Positions 6,767-13,805 of a stretch of 13,805 nt of DNA are shown here, in pieces. A model generated the notes under the pieces. That model was not told the origin of the DNA and searched no databases. It saw only the letters and a program-made list of their open reading frames with translations. The position numbers were made by a program, and so were the translations under genes. Position 1 is the first letter of the stretch; each line of letters begins with the position of its first letter. Source of the DNA: Patescibacteria group bacterium UBA6263 (GTDB lineage: Bacteria; Patescibacteriota; Gracilibacteria; Absconditabacterales; Absconditicoccaceae); the NCBI GenBank assembly GCA_002441085.1, contig DJVF01000002.1, forward strand, positions 1 to 13,805, read 5' to 3'.

Positions 6767-8545
6767 CTATTCTATAAATCCTCAACTCTGAATATCTCGT
6801 AATTTTTTATAAGTACCATTTGGACTTGCCAACAATTCCTTGTGGCTTCAGCTTTCTATAATTTTTCAATCTTCCATTACCACGATTCTATCCATTTTCA
6901 TTATCGTAGATAGTCTGTGTGCAACTACAATCACTGTTTTATTTTTCATAGCTATATCCAATGCTTCTTGGATCAATTGTTCAGATTCTGAGTCTAGACT
7001 TGATGTAGCTTCATCCAATACGAGTATTCTTTTGTTTTCAAGAATTATTCTAGCTATAGCTACTCTTTGTCTTTCTCATCCACTGAGTTTGATTCATCTT
7101 TCTCATACAAGTGTATTGTATCCATCTTTCAATCAACTTATAAAATCGTGACATCTTGCCATCTTGGATGCTGCAATTATTTCTTCATCGCTAGCTCCTG
7201 GATTAGCATAATACATATTCTCTTTTAGACTCCTATGAAACAATATTGGATCTTGGGGAACCATAGATATATTGGACCTTAAACTTTGTTGCGTAACGTT
7301 TGATATGTTTTGACCATCGATCAATATTTCTCATCATTGTATATCAAACAGTCTGAGCAATAATTTGGTTATTGTAGTTTTTCATGATCCAGAATGTCAT
7401 ACCAATGCGACTCTTTCTCACTGTTTTATTTTTAGATTTAATCACTGAAATATTTTGTTTCATTCATTATATTCAAAATATACATTCTTAAATTCTATTT
7501 TTCAGTTTTTTACTTTCAATTTCTCTTGTGTTTTGTCTACAATTTCATGTCCTTCATCTAATATATCTAACATCTCTATAGACTCTCATACAGACCTATT
7601 CAATCTTTTGAATAAATATCATAGCGTAAACATTTGATCAAATATTTTAAATATATAAGCTTGTATAAGTACTATGGTTCATGCGCTTATAAGCGATTTT
7701 CATCGTAGTTTGATAGAAAAATATATTACCAATATTTCAAAACTTACCAGCATAATATCGCTAATCAAACGTATCCATTCACCTCTAGTCCATGTTTTTC
7801 TTGTGATTTTTCACCATGCATCCAAAGTGTTTGTAAATCTGTGTATTTCTCTCTTTAGTGATGTAAATGTAAGTATATTAAAATTATTTGTGATAGTATC
7901 TGCCAATTCTCAAGTTATTTTGGAATCATGTTTGTTAGATTCTATTTCGTATGGTATATTCATCTTGTAAAAAATATATTGCAGTATGCCATATACCAAT
8001 GTAAATACACTAAAAATCACTCATATTACCCAGTTTTTATTAAATATTACTATAATTATAAAAGGAAAAGATATAACTAATTGTAATATATCAAATACAA
8101 ATATATCAGCAACATTCTCATATGAATAAGCTAATTTATTCAATCTTTTTACAAGAGATCAACTAAAATTATTTGCAAAAAACCTATATGAATGTTTGTG
8201 TAAATATTCAAAACATTCTGTAAATATTTTCTTCATATTTGATATTTCCATTGGAATAATACTAAATCATACTATCCTCCATGATAGTACCGATCATATT
8301 TCCAACAATAATATCAAAAACAATACAGATAATAGACTAGTGACCACTATAGATTTTTCTATTCATGTGGAATTTGTAATAATATCTATTATTTGCGAAT
8401 AGTATATAGGCAATGCTAATGATACCAATGCGGCTCATATACGTCATAATACAACAAGAGATAATAGTCATTTTTGTGATCTAGTGATTTTTCGAAAATA
8501 CTTCAATACTCTCATTATCTCAGACTTTTTCTTGATTTGGGACAT
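6767..8545 (-). CDS. ABC exporter, membrane and ATPase domains fused (MsbA/multidrug type)
   Basis: A half-transporter of 592 residues, the usual length, expected to dimerise in the cytoplasmic membrane and export a lipid, peptide or drug. Residues 1 to about 330 hold hydrophobic spans, beginning with WLLSLVVLGRIGAALVSLAL. The ATPase domain has Walker A GHSGSGKT (383-390; G383 and G388 are UGA), Q-loop VPQDPILF, signature LSGGE (487-491), Walker B ILVLDEATSSLD with D511/E512, and H-loop AHRLST. All catalytic residues are present, so it should be active. Start is ATG at 8545; an internal ATG ten codons in (EIMRVLKYF) is an alternative. No Shine-Dalgarno is seen. A terminator-like hairpin and a 33-codon ORF lie upstream on the same strand, which suggests attenuation. 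The GNAT gene follows in the same unit. Confidence 0.95.
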
Positions 8546-8582
8546 TTTTATAATTTATTATTTAAACAACTATTTTGCAAAC

Positions 8583-8616
8583 AAAAAAGGCTACGGAATC
8601 TAATTTTACCGTAGCC
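8583..8616 (-). terminator. Terminator-like hairpin 37 bases before the ABC exporter (candidate attenuator)
   Basis: Arms ggctacgg (8589-8596) and ccgtagcc (8609-8616) form an 8-bp stem with a 12-nt loop. On minus a run of six T follows immediately. The flanking genes are divergent, so no complete upstream gene needs terminating here, except the 33-codon ORF ending at 8635. The 5' arm plus two loop bases (UACGGUA in minus RNA, 8613-8607) is perfectly complementary to UACCGUA at 8692-8686, inside that ORF. A competing antiterminator pairing is therefore possible. Confidence 0.65.
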
Positions 8617-8634
8617 GATTTTTTATGGATATAT

Positions 8635-8736
8635 TTAGCTCTTATTGCCATTTAAACACAAAATATTTACCCTGTATCTATTCGTTACGGTATTAATTTG
8701 ATTCTCAATAAAGAATGTGACCAACATTTTTTTCAT
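8635..8736 (-). CDS. Short ORF, 33 aa, possible leader peptide of the ABC exporter
   Basis: ATG at 8736 runs to TAA at 8635 on minus, encoding MKKMLVTFFIENQINTVTNR followed by YRVNILCLNGNKS. It contains no UGA; the single glycine is GGC. No family is recognised. The stop lies about 19 bases before the terminator-like hairpin at 8589-8616, and codons 15-17 hold the segment that can pair with the hairpin's 5' arm. Known parallel: Bacillus bmrB is a translated leader that controls the bmrCD ABC exporter by attenuation. The ORF is short enough to occur by chance, so coding status rests on its position and the pairing. Confidence 0.35.
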   Translation of the reverse strand: MKKMLVTFFIENQINTVTNRYRVNILCLNGNKS

Positions 8737-8769
8737 TGCTAAACAAATTTAAATTAAATTCTACATCCT

Positions 8770-8798
8770 TTTATACGATAGATATACAAATCTGTGAC
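8770..8798 (-). promoter_or_regulatory. Candidate promoter of the ABC exporter leader
   Basis: On minus, GTCACA (8798-8793, four of six consensus bases), a 17-bp spacer and TATAAA (8775-8770) would start near 8763, about 27 bases before the short ORF. This would give a leader of over 200 nt for the exporter mRNA. Confidence 0.4.
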
Positions 8799-8992
8799 AA
8801 AAATCTCATTTTCCATTTTTGCTATTTTTTATCGTCTCAAAAAATTAATGGTAATGTAGTGCTTTGAACTTGTTAGGAAATATACTTAATTATTGTATTT
8901 TGTTTGCATTAAACAATGACACATTTCTTTATTGATTATTTAAATAAAATTCCTAGCATAGGTAATAATCCATTTATATTTTCAAATATTCT
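8799..8992. other. Intergenic region between divergent transcripts
   Basis: Very AT-rich spacer between the exporter leader (minus) and the nucleotidase gene (plus). I see no ORF of note. A small near-palindrome, CCTA-gca-TAGG (8952-8962), and a weak promoter-like pair, TTGATT (8932-8937) with TAGCAT (8954-8959, 16-bp spacer), lie ahead of the ATG at 8993. The nucleotidase promoter is probably here, but I cannot place it firmly. Confidence 0.4.
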
Positions 8993-9844
8993 ATGGAAAA
9001 TACAATCATCACCAACCCAGATAAATTAAACCTAGCAATACAGCATATCCTAAATGATTGATTATCCAACTTGCGAATTATTTCAGATTTTGATAGGACT
9101 CTTACCAAAGCTTTTGTAAATGGTCAATCTAGGTCATCATTATTATCTATACTGCGCGATGAAAATTACCTTACCCCAGATTATTGAGCAAAAGCTCAAA
9201 AATTATTCGATTATTATCATGCTATAGAAGTAGATCCTCAAGTCGATTTAGAAACAAAAAAATCTCTTATGCTTGAGCGATGGACAAAGCATTTTCAATT
9301 ACTTATACAGTCTTGATTAACCAAAAATGATATTCAGCAAGCAATGAGATCAGAAAATATTCAATTTAGAGAATGAGTTTTGTGATTATTTGATTTGGTC
9401 GATGCATATGGTATACCTCTTGTTATTTTGTCAGCATCATGATTGGGTTATGATGGTATATACCGATATCTCAAAAATTTCAACAAACTTTCCAAATATA
9501 TTCATATAGTCTCCAATACATTTCATCGAGATCGAGATTGAAACGCATTGGAAATACAAAAGCCCATAATACATAGTTTCAACAAAGATGCCCGTATATT
9601 ATTCAACCTACCATTTTATCACGATATCAAAACTAAAAAAAACATTATATTATTGTGAGATACTATTTGAGATGCCAATATGATAGATGGATTTGAATAC
9701 AAAAATCTAATCAAAATCTGATTTTTAAATGATCATATAGACCAGAATCTACAACAATTCCAAGATAACTATGATATAATTATCAAAGATGATTGATCTT
9801 TTTCTTACGTAATTAGATTGATAAAAAAAATTATAAGCAATTAA
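8993..9844 (+). CDS. Eukaryote-type pyrimidine 5'-nucleotidase (UMPH-1, HAD superfamily)
   Basis: UMPH-1/NT5C3-type enzymes dephosphorylate UMP and CMP to nucleosides in the cytoplasm, through a phospho-aspartate intermediate and Mg2+. The 283 residues match the family's usual size and motif order: HAD motif I SDFDRTLT (31-38; D32 nucleophile, D34), cap segment IEVDPQVDLETKKSLMLERW (78-97), REGVLGLF, motif II VILSASG (144-150), SNTF, IQKPIIHSFNK with motif III K198, motif IV LLGDTIGDANMIDG (220-233; D223 and D227), then LIKIGFLNDHID. These blocks correspond one for one with the animal enzymes. Several motif glycines are UGA (for example G150 and G222). The start ATG at 8993 follows ATATTCT with no Shine-Dalgarno. 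The promoted small gene at 9900 follows. The role is probably nucleotide salvage, inferred from the family. Confidence 0.9.
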
Positions 9845-9846
9845 TA

Positions 9847-9874
9847 TTGACTTTTAATTAAAAATAGCTATAAA
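9847..9874 (+). promoter_or_regulatory. Promoter of the small membrane-protein gene
   Basis: TTGACT (9847-9852), a 16-bp spacer and TATAAA (9869-9874) begin two bases after the nucleotidase stop. Start is expected near 9881, about 19 nt before ATG at 9900, matching the short leaders seen elsewhere in the window. Confidence 0.65.
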
Positions 9875-9899
9875 ACACAAAATAAAAAATAATATAACT

Positions 9900-10067
9900 A
9901 TGTTTTGGGACGATGATTCAGATTCAAAAGAATGGCAAATTTTAAAAAATCTTACGTTTTTAAAAATGCCAATGACCAACAAAGATAGAGATGATGCTAT
10001 GCCTGCTGTTAGTATAATAATAGTTATTGTACTTATAGTAATTATTTTATTCGCTATATTCGCATAG
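9900..10067 (+). CDS. Small single-span membrane protein, 55 aa
   Basis: No family recognised. ATG at 9900 (a9900-g9902) to TAG at 10065-10067. The N-terminal 35 residues are soluble and acidic at the start (MFWDDDSDSKEW), and the C-terminus is one hydrophobic helix, AVSIIIVIVLIVIILFAIFA, ending at the stop codon. This is a tail-anchored-like layout. No Gly codons are present, so UGA use gives no information. A promoter upstream and a terminator 15 bases downstream support a real, separately expressed gene. Confidence 0.7.
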   Translation: MFWDDDSDSKEWQILKNLTFLKMPMTNKDRDDAMPAVSIIIVIVLIVIILFAIFA

Positions 10068-10082
10068 ACTATTGCTTAATTT

Positions 10083-10109
10083 ACTTCCATATTTTATGGA
10101 AGTTTTTTT
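10083..10109 (+). terminator. Intrinsic terminator of the plus-strand nucleotidase/small-protein genes
   Basis: An 8-bp stem acttccat/atggaagt with a 5-nt loop is followed by six or more T. It lies 15 bases past the TAG of the small membrane protein. Confidence 0.9.
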
Positions 10110-10115
10110 ATATTC

Positions 10116-10139
10116 AAAAAAGACACGCCACGGCGTGTC
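10116..10139 (-). terminator. Intrinsic terminator of rplI
   Basis: The palindrome gacacgcc...ggcgtgtc (10122-10139) is followed on minus by six T (10121-10116). It lies back to back with the plus-strand terminator at 10083-10109. Between it and the rplI stop (10140-10208) are short inverted motifs such as tcgc-gagcata-gcga, with no gene. Confidence 0.85.
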
Positions 10140-10208
10140 CCTATTAAAAATATTTTGAACGATTTTTATCGCAAAGCTTTTATCAACATTTATCGCGAGC
10201 ATAGCGAA

Positions 10209-10838
10209 CTATTTATACTTTTCTTTCATTCTCTTTATAGTTTCTGCTTTCTTTTTTGCTCTTTCAGCTTCTTTTTCAGCTTTTATCTCTTCTCTTGATT
10301 TTTTTACTTCTTCTTTTTTTTCTTCTACTGTCATTTCAGCTTCTTTCTTAGCTTTTAGATCTACCTCAGCTTCTATATTTACTTCAAATTCTTTTTTAAC
10401 ATTTTTATAAATAAATGGAATCTTGAATGATCCTACGCTTGTAAGTTTTTTCTTTAGTTTGATAAAATGAGTTTCCAATTCCACTCCATACACCTCATTT
10501 ATCATTTGTGCTATATCATTTTCATCTACTTTTGCATACAAAGTATTGTCTTTATTTGCTTTTCTAATTATCTTTATCCCTCAATTTTCTTGCATTTTCA
10601 TAAACAATTCCTCAAAATTATGAGCTTTCTTTTTTCTAGATTCAGCAGCAGCTTCCATTTTTTTTGCAAAATTATGTTTGTTGTGTAAGTCTCACAAAAT
10701 AGCTAAATTATTTGGTAACAAAACATTCCTAGCATAAGCAGGCTTAACTTTGACTAATTCAAATTTTTCTCCAAGATGTTTGTTGGCTTCCAACAATATT
10801 ACTTCTATCATCCTGTTTTCTATTTTTCTCTTTGGCAT
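10209..10838 (-). CDS. rplI: Ribosomal protein bL9 with charged C-terminal extension
   Basis: bL9 binds 23S rRNA at the base of the L1 stalk. The N-terminal domain is clear: MIEVILLEANKHLGEKFELV at 10-29, then KVKPAYARNVLLPNNLAI (30-47), with the conserved G-Y/AYARN-L-P pattern. A long connecting helix and a C-terminal domain (about 85-160; the segment KLTSVGSFKIPFIY matches the family's KTLGTYEVPV) follow. The protein then continues with about 49 Lys/Glu-rich residues (161-209, KKEAEMTVEEKKEEVKKSRE), giving 209 against the usual 150 or so. G49 and G86 are UGA. The start is uncertain: ATG at 10838 gives a basic MPKRKIENR lead-in, while ATG at 10811 is the usual family start (MIEV). A promoter and hairpin-rich leader precede it. 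bL9 is reported missing from some CPR lineages, so its presence is informative. Confidence 0.92.
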
Positions 10839-10979
10839 AACAAAAAATTATCATTTAAAATGAGATGACGATATTGTAATATTGTATCTACGATATAACG
10901 TCATTGTTGTACCGCTTTCAAAATCGTATTTAGCGGAATAGGATTTCTCAAAATTCCTATGTGATAAAAAAATTATCAA
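10839..10979 (-). promoter_or_regulatory. Long hairpin-rich leader of rplI
   Basis: If transcription starts near 10979, the mRNA leader is about 140 nt and carries four inverted repeats in a row. These are tgataa/ttatca (10962-10978), ataggattt/aaattcctat with one bulge (10938-10960), ccgct/agcgg (10912-10936), and a long stem anchored by atgacg/cgtcat and atat/atat (10865-10904). Other mRNAs in this window have leaders of about 20-30 nt. It matches no riboswitch class I recognise. A ribosomal-protein autoregulatory leader is possible. An 18-codon ORF (10848-10904) overlaps the last stem and is probably chance. Confidence 0.5.
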
Positions 10980-10985
10980 TAACAA

Positions 10986-11013
10986 CTTATAAGGATATAA
11001 ATTCTGATTTCAA
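10986..11013 (-). promoter_or_regulatory. Candidate rplI promoter
   Basis: On minus, TTGAAA (11013-11008), a 16-bp spacer and TATAAG (10991-10986), each five of six consensus bases, point to a start near 10979. The remaining spacer to 11170 is AT-rich. It should also contain the promoter of the DUF192 gene on plus, which I cannot place. Confidence 0.55.
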
Positions 11014-11170
11014 ATGAAAATATATTGCTTTATCTGCAATAAGTTTATTAATAATTAGTTTATTGTTTATATCCAATTTTCTATTACTGATTTCAGATTT
11101 TTTTCTTGATAAAATAATTCAAAACTATAAAACCAACTTAGTCAAATTTTTATAAGTTTCTATCATTTAT

Positions 11171-11635
11171 ATGAATAAAAATAAGCTTTCCTATCAAAAA
11201 CTTGCAATGGCCGCTGTATTGATAGTTATATGATTTTTTTTGTTTCCCAAAAAGCTTCCTCATACAGATTTACCACAAATTTGTCATCAGTCCATTTGTT
11301 ATGATTTGGAGATAGCTGATACTATAGAACTTAGATCCAAATGATTGATGTTTCGTGATTCTCTTGCCCCTAATGCTTGAATGATATTTATATTCCCAGA
11401 TCAGGATGTACATAAGTTTTGGATGAAAAATACCTTGATACCATTGGATATGATACGATTGAGTTCATGATTACAAGTGTTATATATACAAAATGCATTA
11501 CCTTGTGAACAAGAAATATGTCCTACTTATTGACCAGATATATTCTCAAAATATGTTTTGGAAATCAATTGATGATTGACTGAAAAGATTTGATTAAAAG
11601 TCTGAGATATTATGGAAAAAAAATGAAATCGGTAG
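11171..11635 (+). CDS. DUF192 domain protein with N-terminal membrane anchor, 154 aa
   Basis: DUF192 (PF02643) is a small, widespread beta-rich domain, usually exported, of unclear biochemical role. Residues 10-25 (KLAMAAVLIVIGFFLF) form a membrane anchor or uncleaved signal. The domain follows: ELRSKGLMFRDSLAPNAGMI (53-72), FWMKNTLIPLDMI (83-95), ALPCEQEICPTYGPD (109-123) and KYVLEINGGLTEKIGLKVGD (127-146). These are the family's signature blocks GLMFR, MKNTLIPLD, PC...CP.Y and YVLE.N.G in the normal order, with both cysteines (112, 117) kept. Many glycines are UGA. TAG at 11633 closes the frame. It converges with the SIMPL-domain gene on a shared terminator. Location outside the cytoplasmic face is inferred from the anchor. 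Confidence 0.92.
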
Positions 11636-11684
11636 AATTGATATTTTAAATATTGTAGTATTAATAATCTCATAATTATATTAT

Positions 11685-11711
11685 AAAAAAGCAGCTATTA
11701 GCTGCTTTTTT
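11685..11711. terminator. Bidirectional terminator between convergent genes
   Basis: A stem agcagct/agctgct with a 3-nt loop is flanked by an A-run and a T-run, so it can stop both the DUF192 transcript (plus) and the SIMPL-domain transcript (minus). Confidence 0.9.
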
Positions 11712-11736
11712 GTTAAACTATAATACAAAATAATAT

Positions 11737-12507
11737 TTATTTGGTCTCATAAACTATTTGCAAATATACAATTATTTCACTTTGTCATGCAGATATAGTA
11801 TTGGTATTCATATCAGCAGCTCATCACATTCACATAGCAGATTCAGACTTTGCATACATAGGATATGGTCAAGGCATATTGTAAGATTCACTTTCAGATA
11901 TCATAGTAGCTTTTCATAGATTCAATCCTCATAATTTAGCTAATTGTTGAGCTTTTGCATTTGCATTTTCAAACGCTTTTTCACGTGCTTCTTGTACAGA
12001 CTTATCTTTATTTTTCAATTTGAAGTAAGTATTGTTTATATTTATATCTCCTACATCAGCGATTTGACTGATAATTGTAGATCATTTTTGTGTAAATCAT
12101 TCTCAGTCTATCTCTATTTCTATACTTTGTTCTGCTTTGTATCATAATAGCTTTCTTTGAGAATTAGATCGATCATATTCGGGATAAACATTTACTGATA
12201 TAGTCTTTATACTATCTTTTTTTATCTCATTATTTCACAGCAATTCTTTGATTTTCAAAATCTTATCTTCCATCTTTGTTTGAGCTTCTTTGGTAGTTGC
12301 TCATAATTCTGATACTGCAGCATTGATTACAAAAGTGTCTGGAGTAGAGTAAGCTTTTCATTCTCCATTGACAGAAATTGTGTTTGTAATTCATTGTTGA
12401 CTAGAAATTTGTTCCTTATATGGTATCTTGATTTGATATCACATAAATATAAAAGCAGCAACAATCAATGTAGTTGCCAATAGAAACCATAGATTTTCTT
12501 TTTTCAT
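11737..12507 (-). CDS. SIMPL-domain (DUF541) protein with N-terminal membrane anchor, 256 aa
   Basis: SIMPL (PF04402) proteins are exported or membrane-anchored; BP26 of Brucella is an example, forming channel-like oligomers. The general role is poorly defined and includes oxidative-stress links. Residues 6-24 (LWFLLATTLIVAAFIFMGY) form the anchor. The domain starts at TISVNGEGKAYSTPDTFVIN, the family's usual opening (G.G.....PD), continues with ATTKEAQTKMEDK helices and SVNVYPEYD, and ends with SVQEAREKAFENANAKAQQL and IIVYLQIVYE. A Gly/Met-rich loop (SAMGMGGAADMN) lies near the C-terminus. Most glycines are UGA. ATG at 12507 has no Shine-Dalgarno. It lies 129 bases after the 7TM gene on the same strand and has a candidate promoter of its own. 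Confidence 0.9.
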
Positions 12508-12581
12508 AAAATATAATTTTAAAAATTAAAATACAAGTTATAGACGAATAAAGATTCAAAAGATTTTAATAATATAATGTT

Positions 12582-12609
12582 ATTCTATCTTATATAAGTA
12601 TTTTTGCAA
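12582..12609 (-). promoter_or_regulatory. Candidate promoter of the SIMPL-domain gene
   Basis: On minus, TTGCAA (12609-12604), a 16-bp spacer and TAGAAT (12587-12582) would start near 12575, giving a leader of about 68 nt. The gap contains no clear terminator for the upstream 7TM gene, so read-through is also possible. Confidence 0.45.
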
Positions 12610-12636
12610 TCAATTTTAATTTTAACTAATTTTTTA

Positions 12637-13805
12637 TTATTCTTCTGTCTCACGATCATTTTCTTTTTCAAGTAAAGGTATAAAACGGAAATATTCTTGT
12701 ACTTGCAATCCTGTAAATCTACCAACCAAAATATTTAAAATAAAAATAATTAAAATAAATTCTGGATAAGATAATAAGATTTGTTTCAATCCATCTCGAT
12801 TCAATATGCCAAAAACCACACTTGATACTATCAAAAACTCTATCAAAGAAAATATCCATGATTTAGTCCAAAATTTAAATCATTCATAAAGTACTTTGTC
12901 TGCGACCACTATCAAAAATATAATAGGAAATATTACCAATCAGTTGTTGAACATAGATATATCAATTATGTTTGATCCAAGTATTTTGTCCAATCATATA
13001 GTCAGTATCATTATCAAAAAGTATATAATCAACAATACTGTTAATTTTGCGCTATATAATAGATATACTTTCTTGGTAAACAATCTAGTTAGTATCACGG
13101 ATATTATAGCTATACCAAAAACTATTATACTAAAGTTTAATCCAAATACAGCCATAGATATAGCAAAAAATATTGGACTATATATACCAAATACGCTAAA
13201 TCATATTACTTGCCTAAATATACTCACGATCAAAGCGGCCAAACTTAGAGAAAAAAATAGTCATATAAGATTTATAGGGAATCAATTATAAATCAGATTA
13301 TCAATTAGATAAGATAATAGAAAATATTTTGGTACTTGAGAAAAAGATAATGAAAACGTTTTTACATATTGATCTCCACTTACATCACTACCAAAAGATA
13401 GATTGGAAAAAAGAGTCAGTACATAGTCATTATCTACTACATATACAGTAGATATTCATAATATTTTGATATATTTAGCTAGTATCCTTTTTAAGAAATT
13501 TTGATTCAAGTCATTCAACACAAAAACTTGTTTCTTGTTTAATTCCAAGTCTTGTCAGTTATTGATTTTGCCCAATGAATCCAGTATTTGATCAAAAAAT
13601 TTGCTATTTATTACTATAATATCAGCATTTTTTATTCACAATATGTTCTCAGAAAGTTTGCTTAATATCAGTTCTTCTCCAATAATTTTTTTGTTATCAA
13701 TTATTACTTGATTCAATAAAATATCATGCTTCTCAAAGTTTTCTTTAAATCAGATTTCAAATTCTTTTATATTCTCTCATATATATGCTATAGATTTGCC
13801 ATATG
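12637..13805 (-). CDS. 7TM-transglutaminase-like membrane protein (5' end outside window)
   Basis: The last 389 codons are visible; the N-terminus lies beyond 13805. The first 200 or so visible residues are soluble, mixed alpha/beta (for example NADIIVINSKFFDQILDSLG). Seven hydrophobic helices follow, starting near INLIGLFFSLAALIVSIF and continuing through VFGIYSPIFFAISMAVFG, SIIVFGIAIISVILTRLF, LTVLLIYFLIMILTIGL, GLVIFPIIFLIVVADKV, IFSLIEFLIVSSVVFGIL and YPEFILIIFILNILVGRF. The end, YPEF...LVGRFTGLQVQEYFRF, matches the pattern FPEL...LGRYTGYRL.E..RF that I recall for the 7TM_transglut family (PF14402), an inactive transglutaminase-like domain fused to seven helices. The cell role of that family is not established; it is often next to an ATP-grasp ligase, which would lie outside this window. 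The protein ends in an acidic tail, LLEKENDRETEE. Confidence 0.75.

Noticed and set aside
10467..10688. A plus-strand open frame of 73 codons.
   Set aside because: It is antisense to rplI, which is firmly identified; the Phe/Ser-rich product is typical of reversed Lys/Glu-rich coding.
10848..10904. An 18-codon ORF just before rplI as a leader peptide.
   Set aside because: It coincides with the arms of a long inverted repeat and has no terminator or complementary element after it, so the RNA structure explains the sequence better.
12896..13291. A plus-strand open frame of 131 codons.
   Set aside because: It is antisense to the transmembrane part of the 7TM protein, whose frame has a recognisable family pattern. 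The Ile/Asn-rich composition is that of an antisense reading.
1..13805. A region of mass pseudogenes, given how many frames are interrupted by UGA.
   Set aside because: The interruptions are UGA only, they fall at conserved glycines, and UAA/UAG are absent within the long frames. Recoding explains all of it.
1..13805. Mycoplasma-type code with UGA as tryptophan.
   Set aside because: It would place Trp in Walker A loops, the ABC signature and calcium loops; those positions require Gly, and UGG is already used for Trp.

Overview
The window is an AT-rich stretch of a bacterial genome in which UGA is read as glycine (genetic code 25). The candidate phyla Absconditabacteria (SR1) and Gracilibacteria (BD1-5) use this code, and I cannot tell from this window which one it is. 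The recoding shows directly: in-frame UGA falls at invariant glycines of the UvrB Walker A loop, the ABC transporter Walker A and signature motifs, the DxDxDG calcium loops of a surface protein, and HAD motif IV of a nucleotidase. Under the standard code nearly every gene here would look shattered. Read with UGA = Gly, the window resolves into long, clean genes. Most starts have no recognisable Shine-Dalgarno sequence.

Layout. Positions 1-2913 (minus) hold most of a large secreted or surface protein with thrombospondin type 3 calcium repeats, PKD domains and a pentapeptide repeat; its C-terminus lies outside the window. Upstream are an unknown 169-aa gene (3000-3509, minus) and a UvrB-like gene (3582-5171, minus) that lacks the second helicase lobe. 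Next comes a small islet: a GC-rich palindromic repeat, a plus-strand gene with no UGA codon at all (5396-5872) and its own strong terminator, further palindromes, a tRNA-Pro-like remnant, and an intact tRNA-Pro(GGG) on minus. A minus-strand unit follows, an ABC exporter (6767-8545) then a GNAT acetyltransferase (6258-6737). It is preceded by a short ORF and a terminator-like hairpin that look like an attenuation leader.

On plus, 8993-10067 encodes a eukaryote-type (UMPH-1) pyrimidine 5'-nucleotidase and a small membrane protein. Ribosomal protein bL9 follows on minus (10209-10838), with a long hairpin-rich leader and a charged C-terminal tail. A membrane-anchored DUF192 protein (plus) and a SIMPL-domain protein (minus) converge on a shared terminator. 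The right end is the C-terminal seven-helix part of a 7TM-transglutaminase-like membrane protein, cut by the window edge.

The genes do not form one pathway. They are a mosaic of short, separately promoted units typical of a small streamlined genome: cell surface (1-2913, DUF192, SIMPL, 7TM), transport, repair, translation and nucleotide salvage. Two promoters match the -35/-10 consensus exactly with 17-bp spacers, so housekeeping sigma-factor sites can be read here with fair confidence.
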